A DNA stretch of 64,000 nucleotides from Actinomycetes bacterium (GCA_025360105.1 JANYCT010000057.1:1-64000); one strand, 5' to 3'; counted from the stretch's first letter, positions 17,749-26,758 are shown. Notes: generated from the sequence alone by a model not told the origin. Made by a program: numbers and translations.

Positions 17749-19614
17749 ATGGCCACACAGTCGCTCTACCGCCGCTATCGCCCGCGCCGCTTCAGCGAAA
17801 TCCGCGGGCAGGAACACGTCGTGCGCGCGCTGCGCAACGCTGTCATCAACGAGCGCGAAGGGCAGGGCTACCTGTTCAGCGGGCCGCGAGGTACCGGCAA
17901 GACCACCTCGGCGCGCATTCTTGCAAAGGTGCTGAACTGCACGAACGCCGTCGATGGCGAACCCTGCTGCGAATGCGCGTCATGCCTCGCGGTCGAAGCA
18001 GGAACCAGCTACGACGTGCACGAACTCGATGCTGCGAGCAACAACGGCGTCGACGCCATGCGCGATCTCATCGACCGGGCATCCCTCGGTACGCCCGGTC
18101 GACACAAGGTGTACATCCTTGACGAAGTTCACATGTTGTCCAAGGGGGCAGAGGCAGCATTGCTCAAGACCCTCGAGGAGCCTCCGCCACATGTGGTGTT
18201 CGTGCTCGCCACCACCGATCCGCAAAAGGTCAGCGCCACCATCCGTTCTCGCGTGCAGCACCTCGAATTCCATCTGCTGCCGATGGACGAACTCGAACAG
18301 CACATTCGTTGGGTGGCGGCCGATGCCGGACTGACGGTGTCAGAGGATGCTTTCCAGTCCGTGCTCGCTCAGGGCGGCGGTTCCGCACGTGACACGCTCT
18401 CGGCGCTCGAGTTGGTGGCCGCCGGTGGTGGCGAAGTGGCCGACACACTGTCGTACGACGAGTTCGTCGAGGCGTTCATCGCCCATGACCCCGGCATGGC
18501 TCTCGCCGCACTGGCATTCGCAGTGCAACAGGGTCGCGATCCGCGCGTGCTCGCTCAAGACATCGTTCGACACCTGCGTGACTGCTTCCTGTCGCTGATG
18601 GCACCAGAGCTGGTGCAACTCCCCGATCAACGAGCAAGCGTCGTCGCCGATCAAGCCCAGCGCATGGGTGCGGCGGCCATCGTACGGTCAATGGAGCGTC
18701 TCGGTGAGATGTTGGTCGAGATGCGCCACGCTCCCGATCCTCGGCTGCTGCTCGATGTTGCATTGGTGCAACTCACCCACGAGGCCGTCGGCAACGATCT
18801 CACCGCGCTCGTCGCTCGCCTCGAACGGCTCGAGAACGCCGCTGCCAAGGGCATCAGCGCTGCCTCCACAGGCGCCGCCCGCGCAGCTCCGGTCGATCCA
18901 TCTACGGGCCGGGCCACGCTCGGCGGTCGCGCTCCTGCGGCGCCAGCTGCCGCACCACCCGTCGTCCCACCAAAGGTGGCATCCGAGTCCGAGACCCCGC
19001 TGCCGGCCGAGACAACCATCGCGGTACCAGCACCAGCACCGACGCTGGCATCTGCGGCGCCGTCCGTCGACACTCCCACTGCCGCCAGTATCGCAGCTGT
19101 GTGGCAGCCGACCATCCTGCCCACGCTCAAACCTATGGCCCGCGCATTGTTCTCGGCTGGCCATTTCCAGGGTGAACGAAACGGTGCCGTGGTGCTCGGA
19201 CTCCCCAACGAAACACACCGAACACGCTGCGAGCAGTACCGCGTCGATGTTGAAAATGCAATCACCGCGCACTTTGGCGAGCGCGTTCAACTGGTGTTGG
19301 TCGTCGATAGTTCCCCACCGCACGACGAAGGTTCGGCACCTGTCGTCCCGCTGCGTTCCGTTGCCCCCACGGCCACTGCGTCGGTGACGCCCTCGGCGCG
19401 GCCAACGCGACCCGCGCCAGTGGATGACTCCGAACCGTTGCCAGCCGACACAGTCACCACCGGCGACAACAGCCCCAATACATCGAGCGAGGACATGGAC
19501 GACAACATCGACCTCGACGATCTCGTTGACGCCCCACCGGAATCGGTGCTTTCCCCACTCGACCGTCTCGCCCAGGCCTTCCCGGGCTCCAAGCTCATCG
19601 AAGATCAACGCTGA
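17749..19614 (+). CDS. dnaX: DNA polymerase III subunits gamma and tau
   Basis: DnaX is the AAA+ motor of the clamp loader. It starts [20 protein letters not shown] and contains Walker A ([14 protein letters not shown]), the zinc-binding cysteines ([16 protein letters not shown]), Walker B ([11 protein letters not shown]), the [16 protein letters not shown] sensor region and SRVQHLEF. Residues 1-360 are the ATPase and lid; a low-complexity Ala/Pro linker follows, then a C-terminal domain (about 480-620) as in tau. The ATG at 17749 begins the conserved N-terminus; TAGGCT eight bases upstream could give a leaderless message. recR follows after 2 bp. In many actinobacteria the SRP RNA gene lies next to dnaX; here it lies 19 kb past the gene's end. 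Confidence 0.95.
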   Translation: MATQSLYRRYRPRRFSEIRGQEHVVRALRNAVINEREGQGYLFSGPRGTGKTTSARILAKVLNCTNAVDGEPCCECASCLAVEAGTSYDVHELDAASNNGVDAMRDLIDRASLGTPGRHKVYILDEVHMLSKGAEAALLKTLEEPPPHVVFVLATTDPQKVSATIRSRVQHLEFHLLPMDELEQHIRWVAADAGLTVSEDAFQSVLAQGGGSARDTLSALELVAAGGGEVADTLSYDEFVEAFIAHDPGMALAALAFAVQQGRDPRVLAQDIVRHLRDCFLSLMAPELVQLPDQRASVVADQAQRMGAAAIVRSMERLGEMLVEMRHAPDPRLLLDVALVQLTHEAVGNDLTALVARLERLENAAAKGISAASTGAARAAPVDPSTGRATLGGRAPAAPAAAPPVVPPKVASESETPLPAETTIAVPAPAPTLASAAPSVDTPTAASIAAVWQPTILPTLKPMARALFSAGHFQGERNGAVVLGLPNETHRTRCEQYRVDVENAITAHFGERVQLVLVVDSSPPHDEGSAPVVPLRSVAPTATASVTPSARPTRPAPVDDSEPLPADTVTTGDNSPNTSSEDMDDNIDLDDLVDAPPESVLSPLDRLAQAFPGSKLIEDQR

Positions 19615-19616
19615 AC

Positions 19617-20222
19617 ATGGCGGCTACCTACACCCAGCCCGTACAGACCCTGATCGATGAACTCGGCCGGTTGCCGGGGGTCGGCCCCAAGTCGGCGCAG
19701 CGCATCGCTTTCCATCTTCTCAAGGCGCCGCGTGACGACGTCGCCCGGCTCGCACATTCGATCACCGACGCGAAGACGCGCGTGCGTTTTTGTGTTCGGT
19801 GCTTCAACTTCGCCGAAGCTGAGTTGTGCCCCATTTGCCTTGATGACAGGCGCAGCGGCCAGGTGTTGTGCGTTGTCGAGGAATCGCGCGACATCGTTGC
19901 GCTCGAAAAGACCGGCGAGTTCCACGGTCGCTATCACGTGCTCCTCGGCGCGATGAGTCCGCTCGAGGGCATCGGCCCCGAACAGTTGAAAATGAAAGAA
20001 CTGTTCATCCGCCTCGAGCCAGAAGGCGTCGAAGAAGTAATTCTCTGCACGAACCCGAACACTGAGGGCGAGGTCACCGCCCTCTACATCGCGCGCATGC
20101 TCAAGCCCTTCGACGTGAAGGTCACCCGCATCGCCAGCGGACTGCCGGTGGGCGGCGATCTGGAATATGCCGACGAACTCACCTTGGGTCGGGCGCTCGA
20201 AGGTCGCCGCGAACTCACCTGA
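19617..20222 (+). CDS. recR: recombination mediator RecR
   Basis: RecR (201 residues) works with RecO/RecF to load RecA at gaps. It has the N-terminal helix-hairpin-helix ([21 protein letters not shown]), the C4 zinc finger ([17 protein letters not shown]), and the Toprim domain ([37 protein letters not shown]). The C-terminal [20 protein letters not shown] is typical. It lies 2 bp after dnaX and is surely co-transcribed. A long hairpin begins 8 bp after its stop. Confidence 0.96.
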   Translation: MAATYTQPVQTLIDELGRLPGVGPKSAQRIAFHLLKAPRDDVARLAHSITDAKTRVRFCVRCFNFAEAELCPICLDDRRSGQVLCVVEESRDIVALEKTGEFHGRYHVLLGAMSPLEGIGPEQLKMKELFIRLEPEGVEEVILCTNPNTEGEVTALYIARMLKPFDVKVTRIASGLPVGGDLEYADELTLGRALEGRRELT

Positions 20223-20229
20223 GAAAGTG

Positions 20230-20292
20230 CTGAGGCACCACCCCTGGAGCTGGTAGCGGGCGGACGGGCCAGCTCCAAAGGTGGTGCCTCAG
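20230..20292 (+). terminator. long two-part hairpin after recR
   Basis: Two perfect nested stems: 13 bp (20230-20242 with 20280-20292, left arm CTGAGGCACCACC) and 8 bp (20246-20253 with 20269-20276), separated by a 3x3 internal loop and closed by a 15-base loop. It sits just after the dnaX-recR operon and before a convergent pseudogene, so it is probably a terminator working on both strands, but no U-run follows on either side. Confidence 0.6.
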
Positions 20293-20377
20293 ATCTGTGT
20301 CCGATCACTGAGTGAAGAGAAGCTCAGCGGCCGGAGTTATTGTATGACGGTTACGTTACAGACATGACGAACAGATG

Positions 20378-20818
20378 TCAAGGTATTCCGACATCAAACT
20401 GAAATATTTCACCGGTGTAGTTCGAGACACGCACCGCCCAGCTGCGGCCAGTAGCAGCGAGCTTGCGGGGGATTTCGTCAATCGATCCGCTCGACAGGTT
20501 CGACTCGTCGCCGTACTGGGCGACCATGCGCAACGTCTTCTGCTCGCCACACAGCAGCGGAATCACGATTTGCAGCACCTCCTCCAGCTTCTCGAATCGA
20601 TTGGTATACGTTCCGAACTCGTAGCCGAGCGAGTTGTGCTCGAACTCGAACCAACCGGCACCGAGACCCGGCAGTTGACGGAAGTGGTCCATCACAAACA
20701 CCCGGTCGAACCCCGCCGCCTCGGCGGTTTTGGCGTGGGCAACGACTGTGCCGAAGATGTCAGCGCCTGCGGCACCGGGGTCGGTGAAGTTGGGGATCTG
20801 CTAGCCGAGGCGGGTCAT
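20378..20818 (-). pseudogene. LLM-class F420-dependent oxidoreductase, decayed
   Basis: From ATG 20818, behind a perfect AAGGAGG, the minus strand reads MTRLG, stop (TAG, 20801-20803), QIPNFTDPGA, then an unbroken run typical of luciferase-like F420-dependent oxidoreductases (TAEAAGFDRVFVMDHFRQLP, FEFEHNSLGYEF, RFEKLEEVLQIVIPLLCGE). The stop stands where the family usually has an aromatic residue. After GE the protein jumps to TLRMVAQYGDESNLS, so the substrate-pocket middle is gone, and the C-terminus after IDEIPRKLAA no longer resembles the family. One nonsense change plus deletions: a dead gene whose ribosome site is still intact. Confidence 0.82.
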
Positions 20819-20855
20819 GGGACCCTCCTTGCATTGTCGAACAATGAAACCTCTG

Positions 20856-21479
20856 CTACGTGTTCCGAAATGTGTCGCGGGAATTCTGGAGTGATTCGAG
20901 ACCTTCTCTGGCTGCGAACATGCCAATTCCGAGGGCAGCCACAGCGTCGGCCCACCAGAACTCGAAGAGGATGTTCACCCCCAATGCGACGAGGATGCCG
21001 ATGCAGAGACACCCGTCGAGGAAGGTCATCCTGGCCTCTGCTTCCAGCGGGCCGCTGACTATGGATCGTGCGGTACGCCGCTTGAACCCGGCAAGCGTGA
21101 ACATCACGACAGCAGTCAGTGCCAGGTACGCGATACCGAGCGGCGACTCGCCCGGGTGTAAGCCGAGAATGAGGCTTCGAATCGACGTAACGAACAGGAA
21201 CACAGCGAGCGCGAAGAAGGCCGTCGAGATCAGCTTGAACGCAAGTCGGGTGCGGTGTGGCGCGGGGTTCCGGCCCTCTCGCAGGTGCCAGATGACGACG
21301 GTCGAAGCGAACACCTCAATCATCGAACTCAGTCCGAACGCCACCAAGGCGAGCGACCCGGCCGCAAGTCCGAGGCCGATGGTGACGAAAACCTCCATCA
21401 GGTTCCAACCGGTCGTCGCCCATTCCAGACAGATGCCCCGTCGCTGCAAGGCGTTATGGTCAGTCTGGGTAGTCGTCAT
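20856..21479 (-). CDS. cation transporter (cation diffusion facilitator-related)
   Basis: A 207-residue membrane protein with about six transmembrane helices (CLEWATTGWNLMEVFVTIGLG, SLALVAFGLSSMIEVFAST, a third and fourth pair, EARMTFLDGCLCIGILVALGV). The pattern matches small CDF-related cation transporters; the site that usually carries an Asp in FGLDS is Ser here (FGLSS), so metal ligands may differ. It lacks the long cytoplasmic tail of full CDF proteins. ATG 21479 follows GAGAGGG. A probable manganese riboswitch occupies the leader, so manganese export is the best guess. Confidence 0.78.
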   Translation of the reverse strand: MTTTQTDHNALQRRGICLEWATTGWNLMEVFVTIGLGLAAGSLALVAFGLSSMIEVFASTVVIWHLREGRNPAPHRTRLAFKLISTAFFALAVFLFVTSIRSLILGLHPGESPLGIAYLALTAVVMFTLAGFKRRTARSIVSGPLEAEARMTFLDGCLCIGILVALGVNILFEFWWADAVAALGIGMFAAREGLESLQNSRDTFRNT

Positions 21480-21487
21480 CGATCCCT

Positions 21488-21506
21488 CTCGGTCTGCTGG
21501 ACCGAG
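21488..21506 (-). promoter_or_regulatory. hairpin touching the ribosome site of the cation transporter gene
   Basis: CTCGGTC (minus strand, 21506-21500), a 5-base loop and GACCGAG (21494-21488) form a 7-bp hairpin whose 3' arm runs into the GAGAGGG ribosome site. It could block translation as part of the riboswitch output. Confidence 0.5.
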
Positions 21507-21522
21507 GACGCCCGAATGGCTG

Positions 21523-21650
21523 CCTTCGACCAAACAGACAAATGCCTTGGTCGAAGGTCTTGCCCGCCTGGCTTCGCCAGGCTCGCTCACCGGGGACCTG
21601 TGGGTCCCAGCGTGTCGATGAAACGATTGGGGGCTACTCCCCTTCGCCAT
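21523..21650 (-). promoter_or_regulatory. probable yybP-ykoY manganese riboswitch
   Basis: Read on the minus strand, the leader of the cation transporter gene holds both signature pieces of the yybP-ykoY aptamer: GGGGAGTAGC (21642-21633) and GCAAGACC (21563-21556). They are joined by a P1 stem (CGAAGG, 21646-21641, with CCTTCG, 21557-21552) and enclose two perfect hairpins (GGGACC/GGTCCC at 21593-21608; GCCTGGC/GCCAGGC at 21566-21582). The 3' strand of P1 is also the 5' arm of an 11-bp hairpin (21547-21557 with 21523-21533), giving two exclusive folds. Known members sense Mn2+ and switch on metal exporters. Confidence 0.75.
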
Positions 21651-21715
21651 TGATGCTAACTGGTGTGTGCAGGTTCGGTGCGGCGCCTGTTGGCGCACGA
21701 CGTGAGAGCGCGCGA

Positions 21716-22897
21716 TCAGACGGTGCGGACGAGCAGGGCATCGCCCTGGCCGCCACCACCGCAAAGCGCCACGGCACCCATGCCGCCGCCGCGACGACGC
21801 AGTTCGTGCAGCACCGTGAGTGCCAAGCGGTTGCCGCTCATACCGATCGGGTGACCCAGCGCAATGGCACCGCCGTTGACGTTGGTGACGTCGTCGGTGA
21901 TGCCCAACTCGGCCATCGATGCGATACCGACGGCGGCGAAGGCCTCGTTGAGCTCGAACAGGTCGACGTCGCTCACGCTCTTGCCGGCACGGGCGAGCGC
22001 CTTGAGGATCGCCCGGCTCGGCTGGTGCAGCAGTGATGCGTTGTCGGGTCCAGCGACCATGCCATAACCGACGACCTGGCCGAGCGGCTGCACGCCACGC
22101 GCCTCGACAGCCTTTGCCGACATGACCACCACAGCAGAACCGCCGTCGCTGATCTGGGACGCGTTGGCCGCAGTGATGCTGCCGGCCTTGTCGAACGCAG
22201 GCTTCAGACCGGCGAGGGACTCCATCGTGGTGTTGGCGCGCACCCCTTCGTCGGTGTCGACGATGAGCGCATCGCCCTTGCGCTGGGGAATGGACACGGG
22301 AATGATCTCGTCGGTGAACCGGCCTGCTGCAATGGCGGCAGCGGCACGCACGTTGCTCTTCATCGCCAGCTCGTCTTGCTGCTCGCGGGTGATGGTGTCG
22401 CCCACGTAGCGGTCGGTGCCGAGGCCCATCAGGCAGGCATCGAATGCGCACCACAGGCCGTCTTTGATGATCGCGTCAGCGAGCTCGACGTTGCCGTAAC
22501 GGAAGCCACCACGTGCGCCCGGCGCGAGATAGGGGGCATTGGTCATGCTCTCCATGCCGCCGGCGATGACGATGTCGGCCTCGCCCGCCGCGATCATCTG
22601 ATCGGCGAGATAAATACTGTTGAGCCCCGACAGGCAGACCTTGTTGATGTTGACGCTCGGCACACTCATCGGAATACCGGCCTTCACGGCCGCCTGGCGC
22701 GATGGCACCTGGCCCTGGCCGGCCATGAGCACCTGACCCATGATCACGTGCTCGACCTCGTCGGGCGACACGCCAGCGCGCTCGAGCGCAGCCTTGATCG
22801 CGAAACCACCGAGATCAGCAGCGCTGAACGAGGCGAGTGCGCCGCTCATCTTGCCGATGGGTGTACGGGCTCCAGCAACGATGTATGAACCGGCCAT
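21716..22897 (-). CDS. acetyl-CoA C-acetyltransferase (thiolase)
   Basis: A 393-residue biosynthetic-type thiolase that condenses two acetyl-CoA to acetoacetyl-CoA (or the reverse). The nucleophilic Cys88 is in INKVCLSGLNS, the catalytic His in NVNGGAIALGHPIGMSG and the acid/base Cys in VALCGGGGQGDA; the N-terminus (VAGARTPIGKMSGAL) is canonical. ATG 22897 begins the fold; AAAGG stands nine bases upstream. It is divergent from ccr, and the pair covers entry and reductive carboxylation of the ethylmalonyl-CoA pathway. Confidence 0.94.
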   Translation of the reverse strand: MAGSYIVAGARTPIGKMSGALASFSAADLGGFAIKAALERAGVSPDEVEHVIMGQVLMAGQGQVPSRQAAVKAGIPMSVPSVNINKVCLSGLNSIYLADQMIAAGEADIVIAGGMESMTNAPYLAPGARGGFRYGNVELADAIIKDGLWCAFDACLMGLGTDRYVGDTITREQQDELAMKSNVRAAAAIAAGRFTDEIIPVSIPQRKGDALIVDTDEGVRANTTMESLAGLKPAFDKAGSITAANASQISDGGSAVVVMSAKAVEARGVQPLGQVVGYGMVAGPDNASLLHQPSRAILKALARAGKSVSDVDLFELNEAFAAVGIASMAELGITDDVTNVNGGAIALGHPIGMSGNRLALTVLHELRRRGGGMGAVALCGGGGQGDALLVRTV

Positions 22898-23063
22898 GGC
22901 CAGACCTTTCGTATGGACCGCAAAGGCGGTCGACATCAACGCTTCGAGCGTAGGCGAGCAGAGCTACCGCGCGGTAACCGAACGGAGCCGGGGCCGTCCG
23001 CAGACGGTCCCCAGCCCCGCATCGGTGGCCACGCAGGGTTGGGAGCTCGCCGGTATTGGTCGT

Positions 23064-23069
23064 TACTGT
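23064..23069 (+). promoter_or_regulatory. -10 element for leaderless ccr transcript
   Basis: TACTGT ends six bases before the ccr ATG (23076), the spacing of a leaderless start. No convincing -35 or ribosome site is seen. Confidence 0.5.
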
Positions 23070-23075
23070 CGCAGG

Positions 23076-24416
23076 ATGCAGCAGATCCTCGAAGCCATCC
23101 AAGCGGGCGCGAGCGGCGACGAACTCGCCGCTCTAACCCTGCCAGATTCGTACCGCGCCGCCTTCGTCCGGCGCGAGGACACCACCATGTTCGAGGGCAT
23201 CGCGTCGGCCGACAAGGACCCGCGCAAGAGCCTGCACGTGGGCGAGGTGGCGAGACCCGACATCGCACCCGACGAGGCCCTCGTCGCCGTGATGGCGAGC
23301 TCGATCAACTTCAACACGGTGTGGTCGAGCATCTTTGAGCCATTGCCGACATTTGGCTTCCTCGACCGACTCGGCAAGGAGGGCGAGTGGGGCAAGCGCC
23401 ACGCGCTCGATTACCACGTGGTGGGTTCCGATGCAGCAGGCGTGGTGTTGCGCGTTGGTGCGGCGGTGCGTAACTGGAAGCCCGGCGACCGCGTGACGGT
23501 TCACTGCAACTACGTCGACGATCAGGATCCAACGGCCCACAACGATTCGATGCACGCTTCGAATCAGCGCATCTGGGGATTCGAGACCAATTTCGGCGGA
23601 CTCGGTGACCTCACCGTGGTCAAGGCGAACCAACTCATGCCCAAGCCGAGCCATCTCACCTGGGAGGAATCAGCGGTCAATGCGCTGTGCAACAGCACCA
23701 GCTACCGCATGCTCGTGAGCGACAACGGGGCGCACATGAAACAGGGTGACACCGTACTGATCTGGGGCGCAACCGGTGGGATCGGCGGCTATGCCACGCA
23801 GTACGTGCTCAACGGAGGTGGGGTGCCCGTCGGCGTGGTGAGTAGCCCTGCAAAAGCTGCCCTCTTGAACGAACTCGGCGTTGAGGCCGTCATCGATCGC
23901 AGAGCCGAGAACTATCGGTTCTGGTCAGATGAACACACTCAAGACGAAAGTGAATGGCGGCGCTTCGGCAAGAAGATTCGCTCGCTCGTTGGCGAGGACC
24001 CTGACATCGTGTTCGAGCACGTCGGGCGTCAGACCATGGGCGCGTCGGTGTTTGCGTGTCGCCGCGGCGGCACCGTGGTCACCTGCGCCGCGACCTCGGG
24101 CTACATGGTCGAGTTCGATAATCGTCACTTCTGGATGCGTCTGAAGCGGCTCATCGGGTCGCATTTCGCCAACTATTCCGAGGCGTGGCAGGCCAACCGG
24201 CTGATCGACATGGGCCGAATCCAACCGCTTCTGTCGGCTGTGTATCCGCTCGAGGGTGTAGGGGAAGCGTCGTTGAAGATCCATCGCAACGAGCACGAGG
24301 GCAAGATCGGCATCCTGTGCCTTGCGCCCACCGAGGGACTCGGCATCGACAACCCCGAAAAGCGCGCGCTCATCGGCGAGGACAAGATCACCCTGTTCCG
24401 TCGCCACGGGGGCTGA
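23076..24416 (+). CDS. ccr: crotonyl-CoA carboxylase/reductase
   Basis: A 446-residue medium-chain reductase that reductively carboxylates crotonyl-CoA to ethylmalonyl-CoA with NADPH. Diagnostic parts: the long N-terminal extension (DSYRAAFVRREDTTMFEG), SINFNTVWSSIFEP, RLGKEGEWGKRHALDYHVVG, DDQDPTAHNDSM with WGFETNFGG, the nucleotide-binding VLIWGATGGIGGYA, and FEHVGRQTMGASVFACRRGG. These features separate it from ordinary quinone reductases. The ATG at 23076 is six bases after TACTGT. Methylmalonyl-CoA epimerase follows; the mutase is 35 kb away at 59153-61123. Confidence 0.94.
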   Translation: MQQILEAIQAGASGDELAALTLPDSYRAAFVRREDTTMFEGIASADKDPRKSLHVGEVARPDIAPDEALVAVMASSINFNTVWSSIFEPLPTFGFLDRLGKEGEWGKRHALDYHVVGSDAAGVVLRVGAAVRNWKPGDRVTVHCNYVDDQDPTAHNDSMHASNQRIWGFETNFGGLGDLTVVKANQLMPKPSHLTWEESAVNALCNSTSYRMLVSDNGAHMKQGDTVLIWGATGGIGGYATQYVLNGGGVPVGVVSSPAKAALLNELGVEAVIDRRAENYRFWSDEHTQDESEWRRFGKKIRSLVGEDPDIVFEHVGRQTMGASVFACRRGGTVVTCAATSGYMVEFDNRHFWMRLKRLIGSHFANYSEAWQANRLIDMGRIQPLLSAVYPLEGVGEASLKIHRNEHEGKIGILCLAPTEGLGIDNPEKRALIGEDKITLFRRHGG

Positions 24417-24465
24417 ACCGCTGCGGCCAACCCACAACGGTTCGCCCGAGCGAGTCACGCGGCCG

Positions 24466-24471
24466 TAATAT
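24466..24471 (+). promoter_or_regulatory. -10 element for leaderless epimerase transcript
   Basis: TAATAT, a near-consensus -10, ends six bases before ATG 24478, so the message probably begins at the start codon. Confidence 0.55.
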
Positions 24472-24477
24472 CCCATC

Positions 24478-24894
24478 ATGCTGCTGACCGAAATCGATCA
24501 CGTTGCCATTGCCGTTCGCGACCTCGAGGCGGCCATCGATTACTACCAACGGGCTTTTGGTGCCGAGGTGGAGCATCGCGAGATCGTCGAGAACGACGGC
24601 GTGGAAGAGGCGTTGCTGAAGGTGGCCGAGAGCTACATCCAATTGCTCACGCCCACGCGCGACGACTCCCCGGTCGCCAGAGCCATCGACAAGCGCGGCG
24701 AGGGCCTGCACCATGTGGGCTACCGGGTCGACGACTGCGCAGCAGCATTGGCAGCCATGATCGCCGCCGGCGCGACGCCCATCGACAAGGCGCCACGGCC
24801 CGGCAGCCGCAACACCACCGTTGCATTCATCCACCCCAAGGGCAGCTTCGGCACCCTGATCGAACTCGTCCAGGAATCCGGCCCGGCACACTGA
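24478..24894 (+). CDS. mce: methylmalonyl-CoA/ethylmalonyl-CoA epimerase
   Basis: A 138-residue VOC-fold enzyme that inverts the 2-position of methylmalonyl-CoA or ethylmalonyl-CoA. Metal ligands are visible: His in EIDHVAIAV, His in GLHHVGYRVDD and Glu in LIELVQE; SPVARAIDKRGEGLHH and FIHPKGSFGTLIEL are family signatures. It follows ccr by 61 bp but has its own TAATAT at leaderless spacing, so it can be transcribed alone. Context supports the ethylmalonyl-CoA pathway. Confidence 0.93.
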   Translation: MLLTEIDHVAIAVRDLEAAIDYYQRAFGAEVEHREIVENDGVEEALLKVAESYIQLLTPTRDDSPVARAIDKRGEGLHHVGYRVDDCAAALAAMIAAGATPIDKAPRPGSRNTTVAFIHPKGSFGTLIELVQESGPAH

Positions 24895-24908
24895 CCAGTA
24901 GGCAAGGC

Positions 24909-26099
24909 TCACTCGGCTTCGAGGATCAGACCCTTCAGATACGCGGCCTCGGGAAACGACAGCGGCACCGGATGATCGCCGGGTTGGTCGAGGCGGCCGA
25001 TGATGCGCAGGGCGCGACGCGCGTCGAGCGCCGCACCGGCGACCACCTTCTGGAACAGGCCGGGGCTCATGCCGCCGCTACACGAGAACGTCATCAGGAT
25101 GCCGCCCGGCGCGAGCAACTTTGCCGCCAACAAGTTCAGGTCCTTGTAGGCGCGACTGGCGCGGTCCACCTGCGCCTCGGTCTGGGCGAGCTTGGGCGGA
25201 TCGAGCAGGATCAGGTCGTAGCTGCGAGCACGATCGCGCAACGTGCGCAGCTCGGCAAAGGCATCGCCTTCGATCTGCTCGCCGACCTGCACCGCGTTCA
25301 GTTCCGCGTTGCGTATCGCACCCGCCAATGCCGGCCCGGATGAATCGAGGCTCGTCACTGCGGCCGCGCCGCTCGCGGCCGCGATCACGCTGAAAGCCCC
25401 GGTGTACGAAAAGGCATTGAGCACCCGCCGCCCCTGCGCCACAGTCGCGATCGCAGCGCGGGCATTGCGCTGATCAAGGTAGAAACCGGTCTTTTGACCT
25501 GCGCTGAAGCCCACCGCAAAGCGAAACCCGCGACCGCCGATGCGCTCGTTGATGATCGACTCTGGCGCCTGTTCGACGCCACGAATCAACCCGGTTCTCG
25601 GGGCCAGGCCCTCGCGCTCGCGGGCCTCGATATCGGAACGTTCGTACACACAGGCAACACCCTCGAGTGACAACAAGGCGTCGGCAACCACATCGCGCCA
25701 ACGTTCGGCACCGGCCGAACCGATCTGCACAACCACTGCATCGCCGTAGCGATCTGCAATCACACCCGGAACTCCATCGCCCTCGCTGAACACCACGCGC
25801 ACCGCGTCGCTGATCGTACTCAGGTGCTCGCGACGCCGGGCGGACTCGATGACCCTGTGGGTCACGAACGATTCGTCGACCACTGCCTCGGGATCGTTGG
25901 TCCACATCCGTACGCGCAGTTGGGATTCGGGTGAGTACGCCCCCTGGCCGACACACTCTCCAGCGGCCGACATGACGCGCACGGTGTCGCCCGGTGCCGG
26001 ATGGCCACGGACATCGGCAATGCCACCGCTGAAGATCCACGGATGCAGACGTCGCACCGACTTGTCTCGTCCCGCCCGGAGCACCACGGTTGGTTCCAT
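24909..26099 (-). CDS. rlmI: class I SAM-dependent rRNA methyltransferase, RlmI-like
   Basis: A 396-residue protein with an N-terminal PUA domain (RLHPWIFSGGIADVRG), an EEHAD-like middle (SEGDGVPGVIADRYGD) and a Rossmann methyltransferase domain (VLNAFSYTGAFSVIAAASGA, motif I; DLILLDPPKLAQT, motif IV with DPP; FSCSGGMSPG, with the conserved Cys). RlmI makes m5C1962 in 23S rRNA; some relatives differ in target. ATG 26099 starts the PUA domain; TACCCT lies eight bases upstream. Convergent with the epimerase gene. Confidence 0.87.
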   Translation of the reverse strand: MEPTVVLRAGRDKSVRRLHPWIFSGGIADVRGHPAPGDTVRVMSAAGECVGQGAYSPESQLRVRMWTNDPEAVVDESFVTHRVIESARRREHLSTISDAVRVVFSEGDGVPGVIADRYGDAVVVQIGSAGAERWRDVVADALLSLEGVACVYERSDIEAREREGLAPRTGLIRGVEQAPESIINERIGGRGFRFAVGFSAGQKTGFYLDQRNARAAIATVAQGRRVLNAFSYTGAFSVIAAASGAAAVTSLDSSGPALAGAIRNAELNAVQVGEQIEGDAFAELRTLRDRARSYDLILLDPPKLAQTEAQVDRASRAYKDLNLLAAKLLAPGGILMTFSCSGGMSPGLFQKVVAGAALDARRALRIIGRLDQPGDHPVPLSFPEAAYLKGLILEAE

Positions 26100-26130
26100 G
26101 TGAACACAGGGTACGCGTCGATTCAACCGA

Positions 26131-26658
26131 TCAGCGTAGGGACAATGCCTCGACGCGTTCGATGGGAGGTGGCCAACCCTGGTCGCGCATCTGTCGCTCG
26201 AGCAGCGCGGCGATGGAGTTGGCGAGCTCTTCCTGGTTACGCAGGCACTGCTCAAAGAGTTGGTTCATGCGATCGAACTTGCCCTCAAGGGTGTCGACAC
26301 GACTCATGGTTGCTGCATCAGCTGACTCTGCCGAATTGGCCTGCCGCAACTCAAAGGACGCGGCATGTGCACTGTCGTGCGCGCACTCCGTTCGGACTCG
26401 CTCGACCAGTGAAATCAAGGTTGCCTTCTCACGATCGAGATCGGAGCGGGCCTCGGCCCGAGCAGTGTCGACGGACTGCTGTGCGATCTGTGCATATGCA
26501 GCAATCGATGTGTACTGCGAGAGCAGTTGCTGCTCGACGGTGTCGAGCCGCACGGCAACGTCGGCAACGGCGGTCTGCGTCTGCTGTGCACCGACCTCGG
26601 GAAGAAAGGGTGCACCCTGCTCATCGAGTTCCTGCCACATATCACTCTTGCGTCGCAT
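26131..26658 (-). CDS. small coiled-coil protein next to pilin gene
   Basis: A 175-residue soluble protein without signal peptide or membrane segment. Residues 30-160 are helical with heptad spacing (VRLDTVEQQLLSQYTSIAAYA; TLEGKFDRMNQLFEQCLRNQEELANSIAALLE), so a coiled coil is likely. It ends in a short Pro-containing tail (QGWPPPIERVEAL). No family is recognised. ATG 26658 follows AGGAG at five bases. It is divergent from the pilin gene and carries the same TCAA-N15-GCCGAT promoter pattern, so a part in pilus assembly or control is inferred. Compare the larger coiled-coil protein at 34828. Confidence 0.68.
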   Translation of the reverse strand: MRRKSDMWQELDEQGAPFLPEVGAQQTQTAVADVAVRLDTVEQQLLSQYTSIAAYAQIAQQSVDTARAEARSDLDREKATLISLVERVRTECAHDSAHAASFELRQANSAESADAATMSRVDTLEGKFDRMNQLFEQCLRNQEELANSIAALLERQMRDQGWPPPIERVEALSLR

Positions 26659-26731
26659 CACCACTCCTAGTTGACATCGATGGTTCACGTCATTGGCCGA
26701 CAACTCTGATTGCCGTTTTCGGTGCAGTGTT

Positions 26732-26758
26732 GTATCGGCTTTGCTGCGTCATCCTTGA
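26732..26758 (-). promoter_or_regulatory. sigma-28/WhiG-like promoter for the small coiled-coil gene
   Basis: Minus strand TCAA (26758-26755), 15 bases, then GCCGATAC (26739-26732). The FliA/WhiG pattern is TAAA-N15/16-GCCGATAA. Transcription would start about 65-70 bases before ATG 26658. Confidence 0.62.

Noticed and set aside
21480-21715. NiCo (czcD) riboswitch before the cation transporter
   Set aside because: The conserved NiCo core sequences are not seen, while both yybP-ykoY signatures are.
21480-22454. Long in-frame extension upstream of the cation transporter
   Set aside because: It would read through the riboswitch and antisense-frame of the thiolase; the ATG at 21479 has its own ribosome site.
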